DNA of 19,250 bases from an uncultured Candidatus Neoarthromitus sp. (GTDB lineage Bacteria; Bacillota; Clostridia; Clostridiales; Clostridiaceae), in contig CALADQ010000001.1 in the NCBI GenBank assembly GCA_937890765.1, forward strand, positions 1-19,250, written 5' to 3'. The notes below the pieces were generated by a model. That model was not told the DNA's origin, ran no database searches, and saw only the letters and a list, made by a program, of their open reading frames with translations. The position numbers and the translations under genes are program-made. The first letter of the stretch is position 1, and each line of letters starts with the position of its first letter. Shown piece after piece: positions 6,034-14,664 of the stretch.

Positions 6034-7164
6034 GTGTTTAACTTTTTATTACATACCTTCAATAATGGTATCGTAACTTTCTTTATTGTGGCGATATTTG
6101 TTCTAACTTTATTTAAAGGAATTGTGCAATACGGCAAATTTTCTTATGTATTTAAAGATATAAAGTTTTATATGAATATTATTTCTTTATATTTAGTCTA
6201 TTTATCTTATGATTTTATAGCTTACGAATTATATTATCTATTATTGAAGACTTTCAATTTGTATCAAATAGAAACTAGTATAATAGGATTCTTTTTTAAA
6301 ATTTTGTTGTTTATTATAACGTTTCTTATTTACGCATTTGTTTGTAGGTGTATTTATGTTTTGATTTTTAAAAACATAATTTTTGAATGTCACAAAATAT
6401 TTTGTAAATTGCCAATAGGATTTAAATATATAATTTTTGGTTTAATAAAAGTTCCTAAAGCTGTTTTAAATGTTTTGATATTGGTGTTTGCTTTAAATAC
6501 ATTTTCTATGTTTTTAAAAGATAGTAGCAATTTAGTTAAAATTATAAACTCTTCGACAGTTTATAAAAATTTATCTACAAAAATAATTGTTCCGTTTAAA
6601 TACGATTTAAATGAAATAATTTTAAATATATTTAATCCTATATTTGATACTTTTGAAAATATAGGTGCCATAAGTGTTAAATATTTATACAATGGAGTTA
6701 CTATCGATGAAGCAACTATGAGCAACGATGAAATTAAAAAATATGCAATCGAAAGTGTAAAAGACATAGGTGATACATACGAGAAAGCAAGAAAATTATA
6801 CAATGATGTAATAGATATGTTGGATTATGACAATCAAAAATCTGAAGAAATAATGAATGAAAACTTTAACAATTTATCCGGTGCAATCTCTGCATTTGAA
6901 ACAAAAAAGGGAATTTGTTTTGATTATGCAAGTTTGTATTCTGTTTTTTCAGAAATAGCCGAACTTCCAAATAGAATTGTCGTTGGAAAGGGATTCGATG
7001 GCAAAGAATGGATTAACCATGCTTGGAACGAAGTTTATATTGAAGAACTAGGCAAATGGATAAAAGTAGATACTACTTTTGGAGAAACAGGAAATTATTT
7101 TGATGTAGAAGACTTCGATGTCGATCACAAAAAAGAGAGAATTATATGGGAATTTTCAGTTTAA
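6034..7164 (+). CDS. Membrane protein with C-terminal transglutaminase-like domain
   Basis: A 376-residue protein. The N-terminal half has several hydrophobic helices (about 9-30, 45-70, 84-112, 129-160). After a linker, residues about 240-350 form a transglutaminase-like (papain-fold) domain: C295 in KGICFDYA, H329 in NHAWNEVYI and D346 in KVDTTFG form the expected Cys-His-Asp triad. Bacterial members act as peptidases or transferases on wall or protein substrates; the actual reaction is not known here. The start is a GTG with an AGGGG site about 8 nt upstream. It begins 33 nt after recX with no terminator between, so it is likely the last gene of the M16-recX operon. A hairpin closes the unit. 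Which side of the membrane the catalytic domain faces is not certain. Confidence 0.8.
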   Translation: MFNFLLHTFNNGIVTFFIVAIFVLTLFKGIVQYGKFSYVFKDIKFYMNIISLYLVYLSYDFIAYELYYLLLKTFNLYQIETSIIGFFFKILLFIITFLIYAFVCRCIYVLIFKNIIFECHKIFCKLPIGFKYIIFGLIKVPKAVLNVLILVFALNTFSMFLKDSSNLVKIINSSTVYKNLSTKIIVPFKYDLNEIILNIFNPIFDTFENIGAISVKYLYNGVTIDEATMSNDEIKKYAIESVKDIGDTYEKARKLYNDVIDMLDYDNQKSEEIMNENFNNLSGAISAFETKKGICFDYASLYSVFSEIAELPNRIVVGKGFDGKEWINHAWNEVYIEELGKWIKVDTTFGETGNYFDVEDFDVDHKKERIIWEFSV

Positions 7165-7166
7165 AT

Positions 7167-7220
7167 ATATAAATGTTGGGTAGTTTTAATGGGGGTTAAA
7201 TCTACCCATTTATATTTTTT
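7167..7220 (+). terminator. Terminator between convergent genes
   Basis: ATATAAATG...GGGTAG (7167-7183, with a 2-nt bulge) pairs with CTACCCATTTATAT (7202-7215), followed by a T-rich run on the plus strand. It mainly serves the transglutaminase-like gene. On the minus strand the tail is only weakly T-rich, so use by the TPR gene is less sure. Confidence 0.7.
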
Positions 7221-7232
7221 ATTTTATGTATT

Positions 7233-7595
7233 TTATTTTGTACTTTTATTATAAGAATCCAATATCATTGAAATTGCTTTTTTGCATTCGTAATCTTCAT
7301 GGTTGTAAGCCCATGACCAATTAAAATATGTTAATGCTTTTGAATTATCTTCGAGTAAAGAATAACAATACGCCAAATTAAACAAATATTTATGATCGAT
7401 TTTAATTTCTAGAGCTTGTTTAAGTAACTCAATTGCCTTGTGATATTCTTTTAATTTTATGTAGCATACAGCTGAATTATATAAAGAACAAGCTTCATTC
7501 CCTTGAGTTTCTATAGATTTTTGATACAAGAAAATTGCTTTTTTATAATCTTTTTTATTGTAATAATCATTTGCTTTTTTAAAATAAGAATCCAA
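7233..7595 (-). CDS. Small TPR-repeat protein
   Basis: A 120-residue cytoplasmic protein made almost wholly of tetratricopeptide repeats: about three 34-residue units (roughly 3-34, 37-70, 71-104) with the usual small and aromatic positions, for example YNKKDYKKAIFLYQKSIE and LKEYHKAIELLKQALEI. Such proteins are protein-protein adaptors; no catalytic domain is present and the partner is unknown. The start is a TTG, supported by AGAGGTGAT 6 nt upstream, a near-complete match to the 16S rRNA 3' end. It is convergent with the transglutaminase-like gene and divergent from valS, standing alone on the minus strand. Confidence 0.82.
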   Translation of the reverse strand: MDSYFKKANDYYNKKDYKKAIFLYQKSIETQGNEACSLYNSAVCYIKLKEYHKAIELLKQALEIKIDHKYLFNLAYCYSLLEDNSKALTYFNWSWAYNHEDYECKKAISMILDSYNKSTK

Positions 7596-7673
7596 ATCTA
7601 ATCACCTCTTGTTAAACTTATTTTTATTATTCCAAAAATTACCTTGATTATTCAGTTTAAGATATAAATATTT

Positions 7674-7701
7674 TTGACATTAATATTCTATGTGATAAAA
7701 T
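7674..7701 (+). promoter_or_regulatory. Promoter of valS
   Basis: A perfect TTGACA -35 (7674-7679) and TAAAAT -10 (7696-7701) are 16 bp apart, leaving a leader of about 65 nt before the valS ATG. That is too short for a T-box, and no T-box-like sequence is visible. Confidence 0.75.
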
Positions 7702-7773
7702 AAATTTGATGTTAAACTTAGAAAAAAATAATTATAATTAATGTAATTTATGGTGATAATTACGGGGGTTGAA

Positions 7774-10431
7774 ATGAAAGAAGAATTACATAAATATTGT
7801 CCTTCAGAATTTGAAAAAAATATTTTTAGAATGTGGCAAGAGAACGAATTATTTAAAGCTAATGTTAATAATGAAAAAAAACCATACGTTATATCGATGC
7901 CTCCTCCTAATATAACTGGAAAGTTGCATTTAGGTCATGCTCTTGATTTAACTCTCCAAGATATTTTAATAAGATTCAAAAGGATGCAAGGGTTTGAAGC
8001 TCTTTGGGTTCCAGGTGAAGATCATGCAAGCATTGCTACAGAGGTTAAAGTTGAAAACGAACTTTTGAAAAGCGGAATTAAAAAAGAGGATTTAGGGCGT
8101 GAAGGATTCTTAGAAAAAGTTTGGGAATGGACTCACATATATAGGAAGAAAATAAGAGAGCAAATTGAAATGATGGGTTCTTCTTGTGATTTTTCTAGAG
8201 AAGCTTTTACGATGGATAATAATTTAAACAATTCTGTGAAAGAAGTTTTTGTTAGGTTATACAATGAAGGTTACATATATCGAGGAAATAGAATTACAAA
8301 TTGGTGTCCTAAATGTACAACGGCTCTTTCTGATGCTGAAATTGAATACAAAGAAATGGAAGGAAAGTTTTGGCACATAAAGTATCCGTTAGAAGATGGA
8401 ACGGAATTTTTGGAAATCGCAACAACGAGACCAGAAACTATGCTTGGTGATGTTGCTGTAATGGTTAATCCTAATGATGAAAGATATAAGAAATATATTG
8501 GGAAATTTGTAATTTTGCCTTTAGTCGGAAGAAAAATTCCTATTATTGCTGATTCGTATGTTGATATGGAATTTGGAACTGGAGTTGTTAAAGTTACGCC
8601 TGCTCATGATCCAAATGATTATGAAGTTGGAGTGCGTCACAATTTACCGCAAATAAAAGTTTTAGATGAGAGAGCTTTTGTAAATGAAAATGGATTTAAG
8701 TATCAAGGATTAAGTAGGTATGATGCGCGTAAAAAAATAGTTGAGGACTTAGAGCGAGAAGGATTTTTGGTTTCAATAAAAAATCATTTTCATAATGTTA
8801 GTTGTCATGATAGGTGTGGAATAATAATTGAGCCGATGATTTCAAAACAGTGGTATGTTAAAATGGAGGAACTTGCAAAGCCGGCAATTTATTGTGTTAA
8901 AAGGAAGGAAGTTTCATTTATTCCAGAGCGTTTTGAAAAAATATATTTCAACTGGATGGAAAACATAAAAGATTGGTGCATTTCTAGGCAATTGTGTTGG
9001 GGGCATAGGATTCCAGTGTTTTACTGTAGAGAGTGCAATCATTTAACAGTTTCATCTCAAGAAGTTGTTAAGTGTGAAAAGTGTTCATCCACAAATATTT
9101 TTCAAGATGAGGATGTTTTAGATACGTGGTTTAGTTCTGCTTTGTGGCCGTTTTCAATTTTGGGGTGGCCTAATGAGAGCGAAGATTTAAGATATTTTTA
9201 TCCAAACGAAACTTTGGTTACGGGTTATGACATAATTTTTTTCTGGGTTGCGAGAATGATTTTTTCAGGATTGTATAACATGAAAGAAGTTCCTTTTAAA
9301 AATGTTTTTATTCATGGGATAATTAGAGATTCTCAAGGAAGAAAAATGTCAAAATCATTGGACAATGGCGTTGACCCTATGGATGTTATTGAAAAATATG
9401 GTACGGATTCATTGAGATTCATGCTTGTCAATGGAACTTCTCCTGGAAATGATATTAGATATATTGAAGAAAAAGTTGAGTCAGCTTCCAATTTTGCCAA
9501 TAAAATTTGGAATGCTTCAAAATTTGTAATGATGAATTTAGATGACGAGCTAATAGAAAAATATAAAAATTGCGAAGAATTTAGTTTAGCGGACAAATGG
9601 ATTTTGAATAAATTAAATGTGCTTGTGAAAGAAGTTACAAATAATTTTGAAAAATTTGAAATTGGCGTTGGGCTTTCAAAAATATATGATTTTATTTGGA
9701 CTGAGTTTTGCGATTGGTATATAGAACTTTCAAAAACTGTTTTATATGGTGAAAATGAAAAACAAAAGGGCATTGTGTTGAATATTCTTAAAAATGTTTT
9801 AGTTGATTCGTTGAAGTTGCTTCATCCTGTTATGCCTTTCATAACTGAAAAACTTTATAACAATTTAAAAGAATCTGAAAAAGATTTTATTGCTACACAA
9901 AGTTTTCCTTTTTTCAATAGTAAGATTAATTTTGAAGAGGACGAAGAGAAAATGAGTTTAATCATTGAATCAATTAGGATGATTAGGAACTTAAGGTCTC
10001 AAATGAATATTCCTCCTTCCAAAAAAGCAAAATTATATATTGTGCCTAAGGAAAATTTCAAAAATATGTATCATGAATCTGTTGTCTATATTGAAAAATT
10101 AGGATTGGCAAAAGAAATTGAAATCATAAATGAAATTGATAAAGAGCTTGTTAATTCAAATAAAGTTATTTCAATAGTTTCATCATCTTCAAATATGTAC
10201 ATTCCAGTTTCGGATTTAGTTGATGTTGACAAAGAGCTTGAAAGGTTGAGCAAAGAAGAAAGTAAATTGTTGTCGGAAATTGAAAGAATCGAAAAGAAAC
10301 TTTCCAATGAGGGATTTGTTAACAAAGCTCCAGAGAAAGTAATACAAGAAGAGAAGAACAAATTGTTTAAATACAAATCTATGCTTGAAGACGTTAAGAA
10401 AAATATTATAAATTTTAAAACTAATTTATAA
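7774..10431 (+). CDS. valS: Valyl-tRNA synthetase
   Basis: An 885-residue class Ia synthetase that charges tRNA-Val in the cytoplasm. The signature HLGH is at 52-55 (after PPPNITGKL) and KMSKS at 524-528. Between them is the CP1 editing domain, including TTRPETMLGDVAV. Zn-type Cys pairs are visible (WCPKC; CRECNHL...CEKC). The C-terminus has the anticodon-binding domain and then a coiled coil from about residue 812 (VDKELERLSKEESKLLSEI), as usual for bacterial ValRS; this coiled coil separates it from IleRS and LeuRS. I prefer the ATG at 7774, with a GGGGG site just upstream and the typical N-terminus, over the ATG at 7750. The gene has its own promoter. Unlike many Firmicutes synthetase genes it has no visible T-box leader. 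A hairpin follows the stop. Confidence 0.97.
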   Translation: MKEELHKYCPSEFEKNIFRMWQENELFKANVNNEKKPYVISMPPPNITGKLHLGHALDLTLQDILIRFKRMQGFEALWVPGEDHASIATEVKVENELLKSGIKKEDLGREGFLEKVWEWTHIYRKKIREQIEMMGSSCDFSREAFTMDNNLNNSVKEVFVRLYNEGYIYRGNRITNWCPKCTTALSDAEIEYKEMEGKFWHIKYPLEDGTEFLEIATTRPETMLGDVAVMVNPNDERYKKYIGKFVILPLVGRKIPIIADSYVDMEFGTGVVKVTPAHDPNDYEVGVRHNLPQIKVLDERAFVNENGFKYQGLSRYDARKKIVEDLEREGFLVSIKNHFHNVSCHDRCGIIIEPMISKQWYVKMEELAKPAIYCVKRKEVSFIPERFEKIYFNWMENIKDWCISRQLCWGHRIPVFYCRECNHLTVSSQEVVKCEKCSSTNIFQDEDVLDTWFSSALWPFSILGWPNESEDLRYFYPNETLVTGYDIIFFWVARMIFSGLYNMKEVPFKNVFIHGIIRDSQGRKMSKSLDNGVDPMDVIEKYGTDSLRFMLVNGTSPGNDIRYIEEKVESASNFANKIWNASKFVMMNLDDELIEKYKNCEEFSLADKWILNKLNVLVKEVTNNFEKFEIGVGLSKIYDFIWTEFCDWYIELSKTVLYGENEKQKGIVLNILKNVLVDSLKLLHPVMPFITEKLYNNLKESEKDFIATQSFPFFNSKINFEEDEEKMSLIIESIRMIRNLRSQMNIPPSKKAKLYIVPKENFKNMYHESVVYIEKLGLAKEIEIINEIDKELVNSNKVISIVSSSSNMYIPVSDLVDVDKELERLSKEESKLLSEIERIEKKLSNEGFVNKAPEKVIQEEKNKLFKYKSMLEDVKKNIINFKTNL

Positions 10432-10472
10432 TAAAATTGCCGATGCTTCGAATAAAATTTTTATAAAATGCA

Positions 10473-10523
10473 AATAATCTTTCTTGAATGGACATTTAGG
10501 AAGGATTATTTTGTGTTTAATTT
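10473..10523 (+). terminator. Likely valS terminator
   Basis: AATAATCTTTC (10473-10483) pairs with GAAGGATTATT (10500-10510), with one G-U pair and a 16-nt loop, followed by the T-rich bases 10511-10523. The loop is large, so it is less certain than the other terminators. Confidence 0.5.
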
Positions 10524-10551
10524 AATGTAAAATTAGTTTAAAGGAGAAAAT

Positions 10552-12018
10552 ATGAAAAGCGTTTTTAAATGTTTTGCAATGGTGTTTTTAATTTTGGGTT
10601 TATTTTTAAACGTGGGATTTACTTCTAAAGCTAGTAATTTAAATGTTATGACTAAAACATCTGACAAACTGTTAGGCAATTTTGTGGAATCAGCGTACAA
10701 CGTTTTGTACAATAGAGAATCTGATTTAGATGGTTTTACTTATTGGTATGAGATGCTTGGAACTGGACAAGCAACAGCAAAAGAATTTATAAAGAAATTT
10801 GTTTTAGAGTCAGGAGAATTTTTTGAAAGAACAAAACTTAAAAAAGATTTTATAGATAAGCTTTATAAATTTATTTTAGGTAGAGAGGTCGACAATAAAA
10901 GTTCTGACTTTTGGATTAATTACATTGATGAAAAGATTTTGGAATATTACAAAAAAGAATATCCTGCGTTTTATAAAAACAGCGACATTCTAACTTTGAG
11001 ATGGAACATAAACGATTCTCCCAGAGTTGTAAATGAAGTTGTAAATTTAATTATGAACAGTGCGGAGTTTTCAATACGAGTTTCTTTTATGAACATAAAG
11101 TTAGACGATAATGATGTTATGTTATCTTCAAAAACTAGGACAAGCCCGCTTAACATTTATAACAACACTATTAAAAATGTAAATATGTATGATTACACAA
11201 ATGAGGAAAAAGAATTGCAAGATAAAGCAGAGGCTTTGATGAAAAAATTATCATTAAAGCCTGATTCTCAAATTAAAAATTCTCAAGTTTCACCATTGGA
11301 AGCAAAAATTTTAAATTATTTAGGAAGTAATGTTTCAAATGTTGCCGTTTCTTTTTACGATTTGAAAACAAAAAAATCATTTGATATAAATGGCGATATT
11401 TTGTTTAAAGCAGGTAGCGTTCATAAAGTTCCACTTAACATGGTTTTGTATGACCTTGTCCAACAAGGAAAAATAAATTTAAATGACACGGTTCCATACG
11501 TTCATGAAAAACATTATGAAGGCGGTTCAGGAGTTTTGCAAAATTATGTTGTTAATGGAACTTTGCCACCTCAAACATATGAAAATCTTTCAAAATTATC
11601 TTTGATAAATTCGGATAACATTGCAGCTAACATGCTTATAAGTGGTATAAATTCTCATGCAAGCTTGTACAAAGAGTACGGAAAAATTTTAGGACATACC
11701 TTAAACAGAACGGGAAATTTATTTTCGACTAATGAAATAAATGAATTTCTCAAAAAAATTTATTTTAATGAAGGGGACAACCCTTACTACCATAGAATAA
11801 TTGACTATCTCAAAAAAAGCTCTATAGGTGTTAGGTTAGGAAGATACATACCAGATAGCATTATTGCGAATAAATATGGTTCTTATGATGGGAACTATCA
11901 TGATGTTGCAATAGTTTTTGGTAACAGGACGTTTGTTCTCAGCGTGTTCACGAGAAATTTACCAAATGCGGAAATCGTAATTGCACAAATTGGAAAAATA
12001 GTTTATGAAAGACAATAA
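10552..12018 (+). CDS. Exported DUF4214 protein with serine beta-lactamase-like domain
   Basis: A 488-residue protein. A signal peptide (1-28; GFTSKA could be the cleavage region) is followed by two DUF4214-type helical units (about 40-95 and 98-180), then a linker, then a serine beta-lactamase / PBP-like domain (about 248-488). The catalytic motifs are S289-V-H-K292 (SxxK), S354-D355-N356 (SDN) and K441-Y442-G443 in the place of K[T/S]G. This fits the 'beta-lactamase class A-like' serine hydrolases common in Gram-positive surface proteins. I see no clear omega-loop ExxLN motif, and the third motif has Tyr, so hydrolysis of antibiotics is not a safe inference; a muropeptide or D-amino-acid hydrolase, or a degenerate binding protein, is as likely. 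AAAGGAG before the ATG supports the start. Monocistronic, closed by a strong terminator. Confidence 0.85.
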   Translation: MKSVFKCFAMVFLILGLFLNVGFTSKASNLNVMTKTSDKLLGNFVESAYNVLYNRESDLDGFTYWYEMLGTGQATAKEFIKKFVLESGEFFERTKLKKDFIDKLYKFILGREVDNKSSDFWINYIDEKILEYYKKEYPAFYKNSDILTLRWNINDSPRVVNEVVNLIMNSAEFSIRVSFMNIKLDDNDVMLSSKTRTSPLNIYNNTIKNVNMYDYTNEEKELQDKAEALMKKLSLKPDSQIKNSQVSPLEAKILNYLGSNVSNVAVSFYDLKTKKSFDINGDILFKAGSVHKVPLNMVLYDLVQQGKINLNDTVPYVHEKHYEGGSGVLQNYVVNGTLPPQTYENLSKLSLINSDNIAANMLISGINSHASLYKEYGKILGHTLNRTGNLFSTNEINEFLKKIYFNEGDNPYYHRIIDYLKKSSIGVRLGRYIPDSIIANKYGSYDGNYHDVAIVFGNRTFVLSVFTRNLPNAEIVIAQIGKIVYERQ

Positions 12019-12019
12019 G

Positions 12020-12047
12020 CCGTACTTTTTAGTACGGTTTATTTTTT
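12020..12047 (+). terminator. Intrinsic terminator
   Basis: CCGTAC (12020-12025) pairs with GTACGG (12032-12037) around a 6-nt loop, then a run of nine T in ten bases. It starts 1 bp past the stop codon. Confidence 0.92.
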
Positions 12048-12220
12048 TAAATTAATAACAAATGAATAATGTATATAAATTTTTAATTTGTATAAAATAA
12101 TTTTTGTTCAATTGATTTACGTTATCATAATTTGTACATATGTTTTTAGAAAAAAATATTATATGATTTTCGGAATTTGAATACTATATTTAAATATTTA
12201 AAAATGTTGGGGTGGGATTT

Positions 12221-13102
12221 ATGAAGGATTTATACGTTTGTAATGTTTCATCTAATTATGTTTCTAAAATTAATTTAAATGATTATGAGGAAGAAAAAAT
12301 ATATATAAGCAGAGAAGAAAAAATTTTAGGTTCCCACGGAATAGATTTAAATGGACAAAATCTTTATGTCGCAACAAACAATGATTATAATTTTTATAGA
12401 ATTGATTTGAAAAATTTTTACGTTTCAAAGTACAATGTAGGAATGCTTGCGAATGATTTGATGTTTAAAGATAGATACATGTATTTAATATGTAGTGAAA
12501 ATAATTGTTTAATTGTTTACGATATGATGGAAAAAAGATTGAGCTACGAAATTTGTTGCGGAAATTATCCTCATAGCATGGACGTTTGCGATTACAATAA
12601 ATTAATTTGTATAACAAACATGCACAATAACCAATTAACTTTGGTTGATTATGAGCAAAATGATTTTGTGAAAAATATTAGAACGGGAAATCTTCCTATG
12701 AAATCTAAATTCTATAAAAATAGCAAATATATTTTTGTTTGTGAAAGTAATTTGGGTCATGAGGAAAGTGGAACGTTTAGTGTTTATGATTCTCAAACAG
12801 GCGATAAATACAAAAGTATAACTTTAGATAAATCTCCTTTGGATATGTATTTCGATTATCATTCAGATACGGTATTTGTTTCTAATCATTTAGGAAATTC
12901 AATTAGTATTGTTGACTTAGGGAAATTCAAAGAAATAGTGAGAATTGAAGTTAATGGTTCGCCACGTGGTTTGTGCAAAGTTGGAAGATTTTTGTACATT
13001 GTTATAAATGATAAAGACGAATTGTTAAAGTATGATATGTATACTAAAGAAAGGGAATTTATAAAAATAGGTTCAGATCCTACGTGCATATGTGTGGGAT
13101 AA
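12221..13102 (+). CDS. YncE-like beta-propeller protein
   Basis: A 293-residue protein built of about seven repeats of about 40 residues in which a short 'LYV-x-N / I-x-I-D' pattern recurs (for example DLYVCNVSSNYVSKINL, LYVATNNDYNFYRIDL, VFVSNHLGNSISIVDL). This is the pattern of YVTN / YncE-type seven-bladed beta propellers. There is no signal peptide, so it should be cytoplasmic, unlike many exported family members. Several free Cys (C6, C98, C122 and others) also fit a reducing cytoplasm. No catalytic residues can be assigned; such proteins are scaffolds or ligand binders. The ATG at 12221 is preceded by GGGGTGGG with good spacing; an in-frame GTG 9 nt earlier would lie inside that site. 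It stands alone, with a terminator before and after. Confidence 0.75.
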   Translation: MKDLYVCNVSSNYVSKINLNDYEEEKIYISREEKILGSHGIDLNGQNLYVATNNDYNFYRIDLKNFYVSKYNVGMLANDLMFKDRYMYLICSENNCLIVYDMMEKRLSYEICCGNYPHSMDVCDYNKLICITNMHNNQLTLVDYEQNDFVKNIRTGNLPMKSKFYKNSKYIFVCESNLGHEESGTFSVYDSQTGDKYKSITLDKSPLDMYFDYHSDTVFVSNHLGNSISIVDLGKFKEIVRIEVNGSPRGLCKVGRFLYIVINDKDELLKYDMYTKEREFIKIGSDPTCICVG

Positions 13103-13111
13103 AAAATTAAA

Positions 13112-13160
13112 GATACTCAGTTCATAATTTTGTAAATTTATGTTCTAAGTATCATTTTTT
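13112..13160 (+). terminator. Terminator overlapping the convergent gene's end
   Basis: GATACT (13112-13117) pairs with AGTATC (13148-13153), with inner pairs AG/CT and CATAA/TTATG separated by small internal loops, then a run of six T (13155-13160). The 3' arm and T-run lie inside the last codons of the minus-strand DUF4364-like gene. Confidence 0.65.
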
Positions 13161-13687
13161 ATGCCTTGAAATAATGAAATTATAGATTCATAAGTTTGAT
13201 TTGGATTTTCGTTGCAACGTTTTATTATTGAATCTAAATTTGTTTTTGAATTTACAAACATGGATATATTTAAAATTGATTTGTTATCTTTATTGAAATT
13301 TATATTTAATTTGAAATTATTATTTTTGTCTTCTGAATAATTTGTGTCAACAGTTATTGTTTTAGATTTTTCATTTATAGAACTCATATAATTTTTAAAA
13401 CAATCAATTTTAAATTTTGATATTCTGTTTTGAAACATATCTAAAATTTTTTTGCCACGAGGGGCAAGCTTATACAAAAATTCATCAGAATTTTTTGAAT
13501 TTATCAAAATCAAATAATTATTTTCAACAAGGTCATTCAAGTATTGTTGAAGCAAAAAATAATTCATAAAATTGTTGTTTAAAATTATTTCGGTTATATA
13601 TGCGTTTGAACAAGGATTTTTTAATTTTTTTGTTATGTATAGAATCAAAAGTTTATTATCGGCAAGTTCTATAATGTTATTTAACAT
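13145..13687 (-). CDS. DUF4364-like winged-helix protein, probable regulator
   Basis: A 180-residue cytoplasmic protein. The N-terminal part (about 1-95) has the layout of a winged helix: ELADNKLLILYITKK, then NNFMNYFLLQQYLNDLVEN, then the wing and 'LAPRGKKILDMF'. This resembles the DUF4364 family of clostridia. The C-terminal part (about 105-180) is Asn/Lys-rich beta and helix, without a recognised ligand site. It is probably DNA-binding; targets unknown. I place the start at the ATG 13685-13687 because GAGGTG lies 9 nt upstream; an upstream in-frame GTG is part of that GAGGTG site. It is divergent from the polysaccharide deacetylase gene across about 160 bp, so control of that gene or of itself is possible but untested. 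Confidence 0.72.
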   Translation of the reverse strand: MLNNIIELADNKLLILYITKKLKNPCSNAYITEIILNNNFMNYFLLQQYLNDLVENNYLILINSKNSDEFLYKLAPRGKKILDMFQNRISKFKIDCFKNYMSSINEKSKTITVDTNYSEDKNNNFKLNINFNKDNKSILNISMFVNSKTNLDSIIKRCNENPNQTYESIISLFQGIKNDT

Positions 13688-13847
13688 AGTTTGTTTCACC
13701 TCATTAATATCACAATCACATATACAATTATTCTAATCTTAAAAGTAAAATATTACAAATAAAAATTTCCTAATATTATAAATTTAATATTATTTAAATT
13801 GTATTAGCATATACTTTAAAAGAAAAAATAATTTTAGGAGGCGTAAG

Positions 13848-14639
13848 TTGAAAACAAGAGTAAGGAGGCACAAAAAAAATTTTTTAAAGTTATCAAGTCT
13901 TTCATTTGCATTAATGTTGATTATGTTTGGAATAGTTACCTATAAATATTTTTCAAATTCTGTAATCTCAACATTCAGTAATCAAAAATCTTTGCCAATT
14001 TATAGAGTTGACACTGAAGAAAAAAAAGTTGCTATAACTTTTGATGTTAATTGGGGAAAGGACACAACGGAAGAAATTTTAAATATTTTGGACAAGCATA
14101 AAGCTAAAGCTACATTTTTTTTAATAGGAAAGTGGATTGATTATAGCGACAAAAACTTAAATTTAGTTAAGGAAATAAACAAGAAAGGACATGAATTAGG
14201 AAATCACAGCAATCTCCATCCTGATTTTACAAATTTAACTCGTGATAAAATTGTTAAAGAATTAGAAATAACAGACAGTAAAATTTATGATATAACTCAC
14301 AAACGAAATAAAATTTTTAGATTTCCAAAAGGTTCATACGATAATAATTCTGTAAGCGTTGTTAAAGAGCTTGGTTATATACCTATTCAGTGGAATATTG
14401 ATTCAATAGATTGGAAAGAAGAAGGAAAAGATATTGAGTATAATAGAGTTTCCCAAAAAATAAAACCTGGTTCTATAATTTTATTTCACAATAATACGAA
14501 ATACACTCCAGAAAATTTAGACAAAATAATTTCTAATTTCAAGAAACAGGGTTATGAATTTGTTACAGTTTCTGATTTGATATATCACGAAAACTACGAA
14601 ATAAATATCGAAGGTGTACAGAAAAAATTAAATTTATAA
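13848..14639 (+). CDS. PdaB-like polysaccharide deacetylase, membrane-anchored
   Basis: A 263-residue protein with one N-terminal membrane segment (about 13-35) and an extracellular NodB-homology domain (about 58-245). Motifs in order: TFDVNWG (D66, catalytic base; the usual second Asp position is Val), HSNLH (H120, H124; metal ligands), RFPKGSYD (R158), DSIDW and LFHNN (H214). 'FDxxWG' in place of 'FDDG' is typical of the PdaB-type subgroup. Family members remove N- or O-acetyl groups from peptidoglycan or other wall glycans. In spore formers PdaB is linked to sporulation; I see no other sporulation gene here, so a vegetative wall role is more likely. The start is a TTG, well supported by AGGAGG 6 nt upstream. 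There is no clear terminator before the next gene, but that gene has its own promoter. Confidence 0.88.
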   Translation: MKTRVRRHKKNFLKLSSLSFALMLIMFGIVTYKYFSNSVISTFSNQKSLPIYRVDTEEKKVAITFDVNWGKDTTEEILNILDKHKAKATFFLIGKWIDYSDKNLNLVKEINKKGHELGNHSNLHPDFTNLTRDKIVKELEITDSKIYDITHKRNKIFRFPKGSYDNNSVSVVKELGYIPIQWNIDSIDWKEEGKDIEYNRVSQKIKPGSIILFHNNTKYTPENLDKIISNFKKQGYEFVTVSDLIYHENYEINIEGVQKKLNL

Positions 14640-14664
14640 ATAAAATATAAATAAATTTAAAATA

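Noticed and set aside
9333..9773. Minus-strand open frame of 146 codons within valS
   Set aside because: It is a shadow of valS, covers conserved synthetase sequence, and has no start signals.
10552..12018. Antibiotic-resistance class A beta-lactamase
   Set aside because: SxxK and SDN are present, but the third motif is KYG, no omega-loop glutamate motif is evident, and a DUF4214 region is fused to it. A wall-related serine hydrolase is more likely.
13848..14639. Evidence for sporulation from a PdaB-like gene
   Set aside because: The deacetylase subgroup also occurs in non-spore formers, and no other sporulation gene is in the window.
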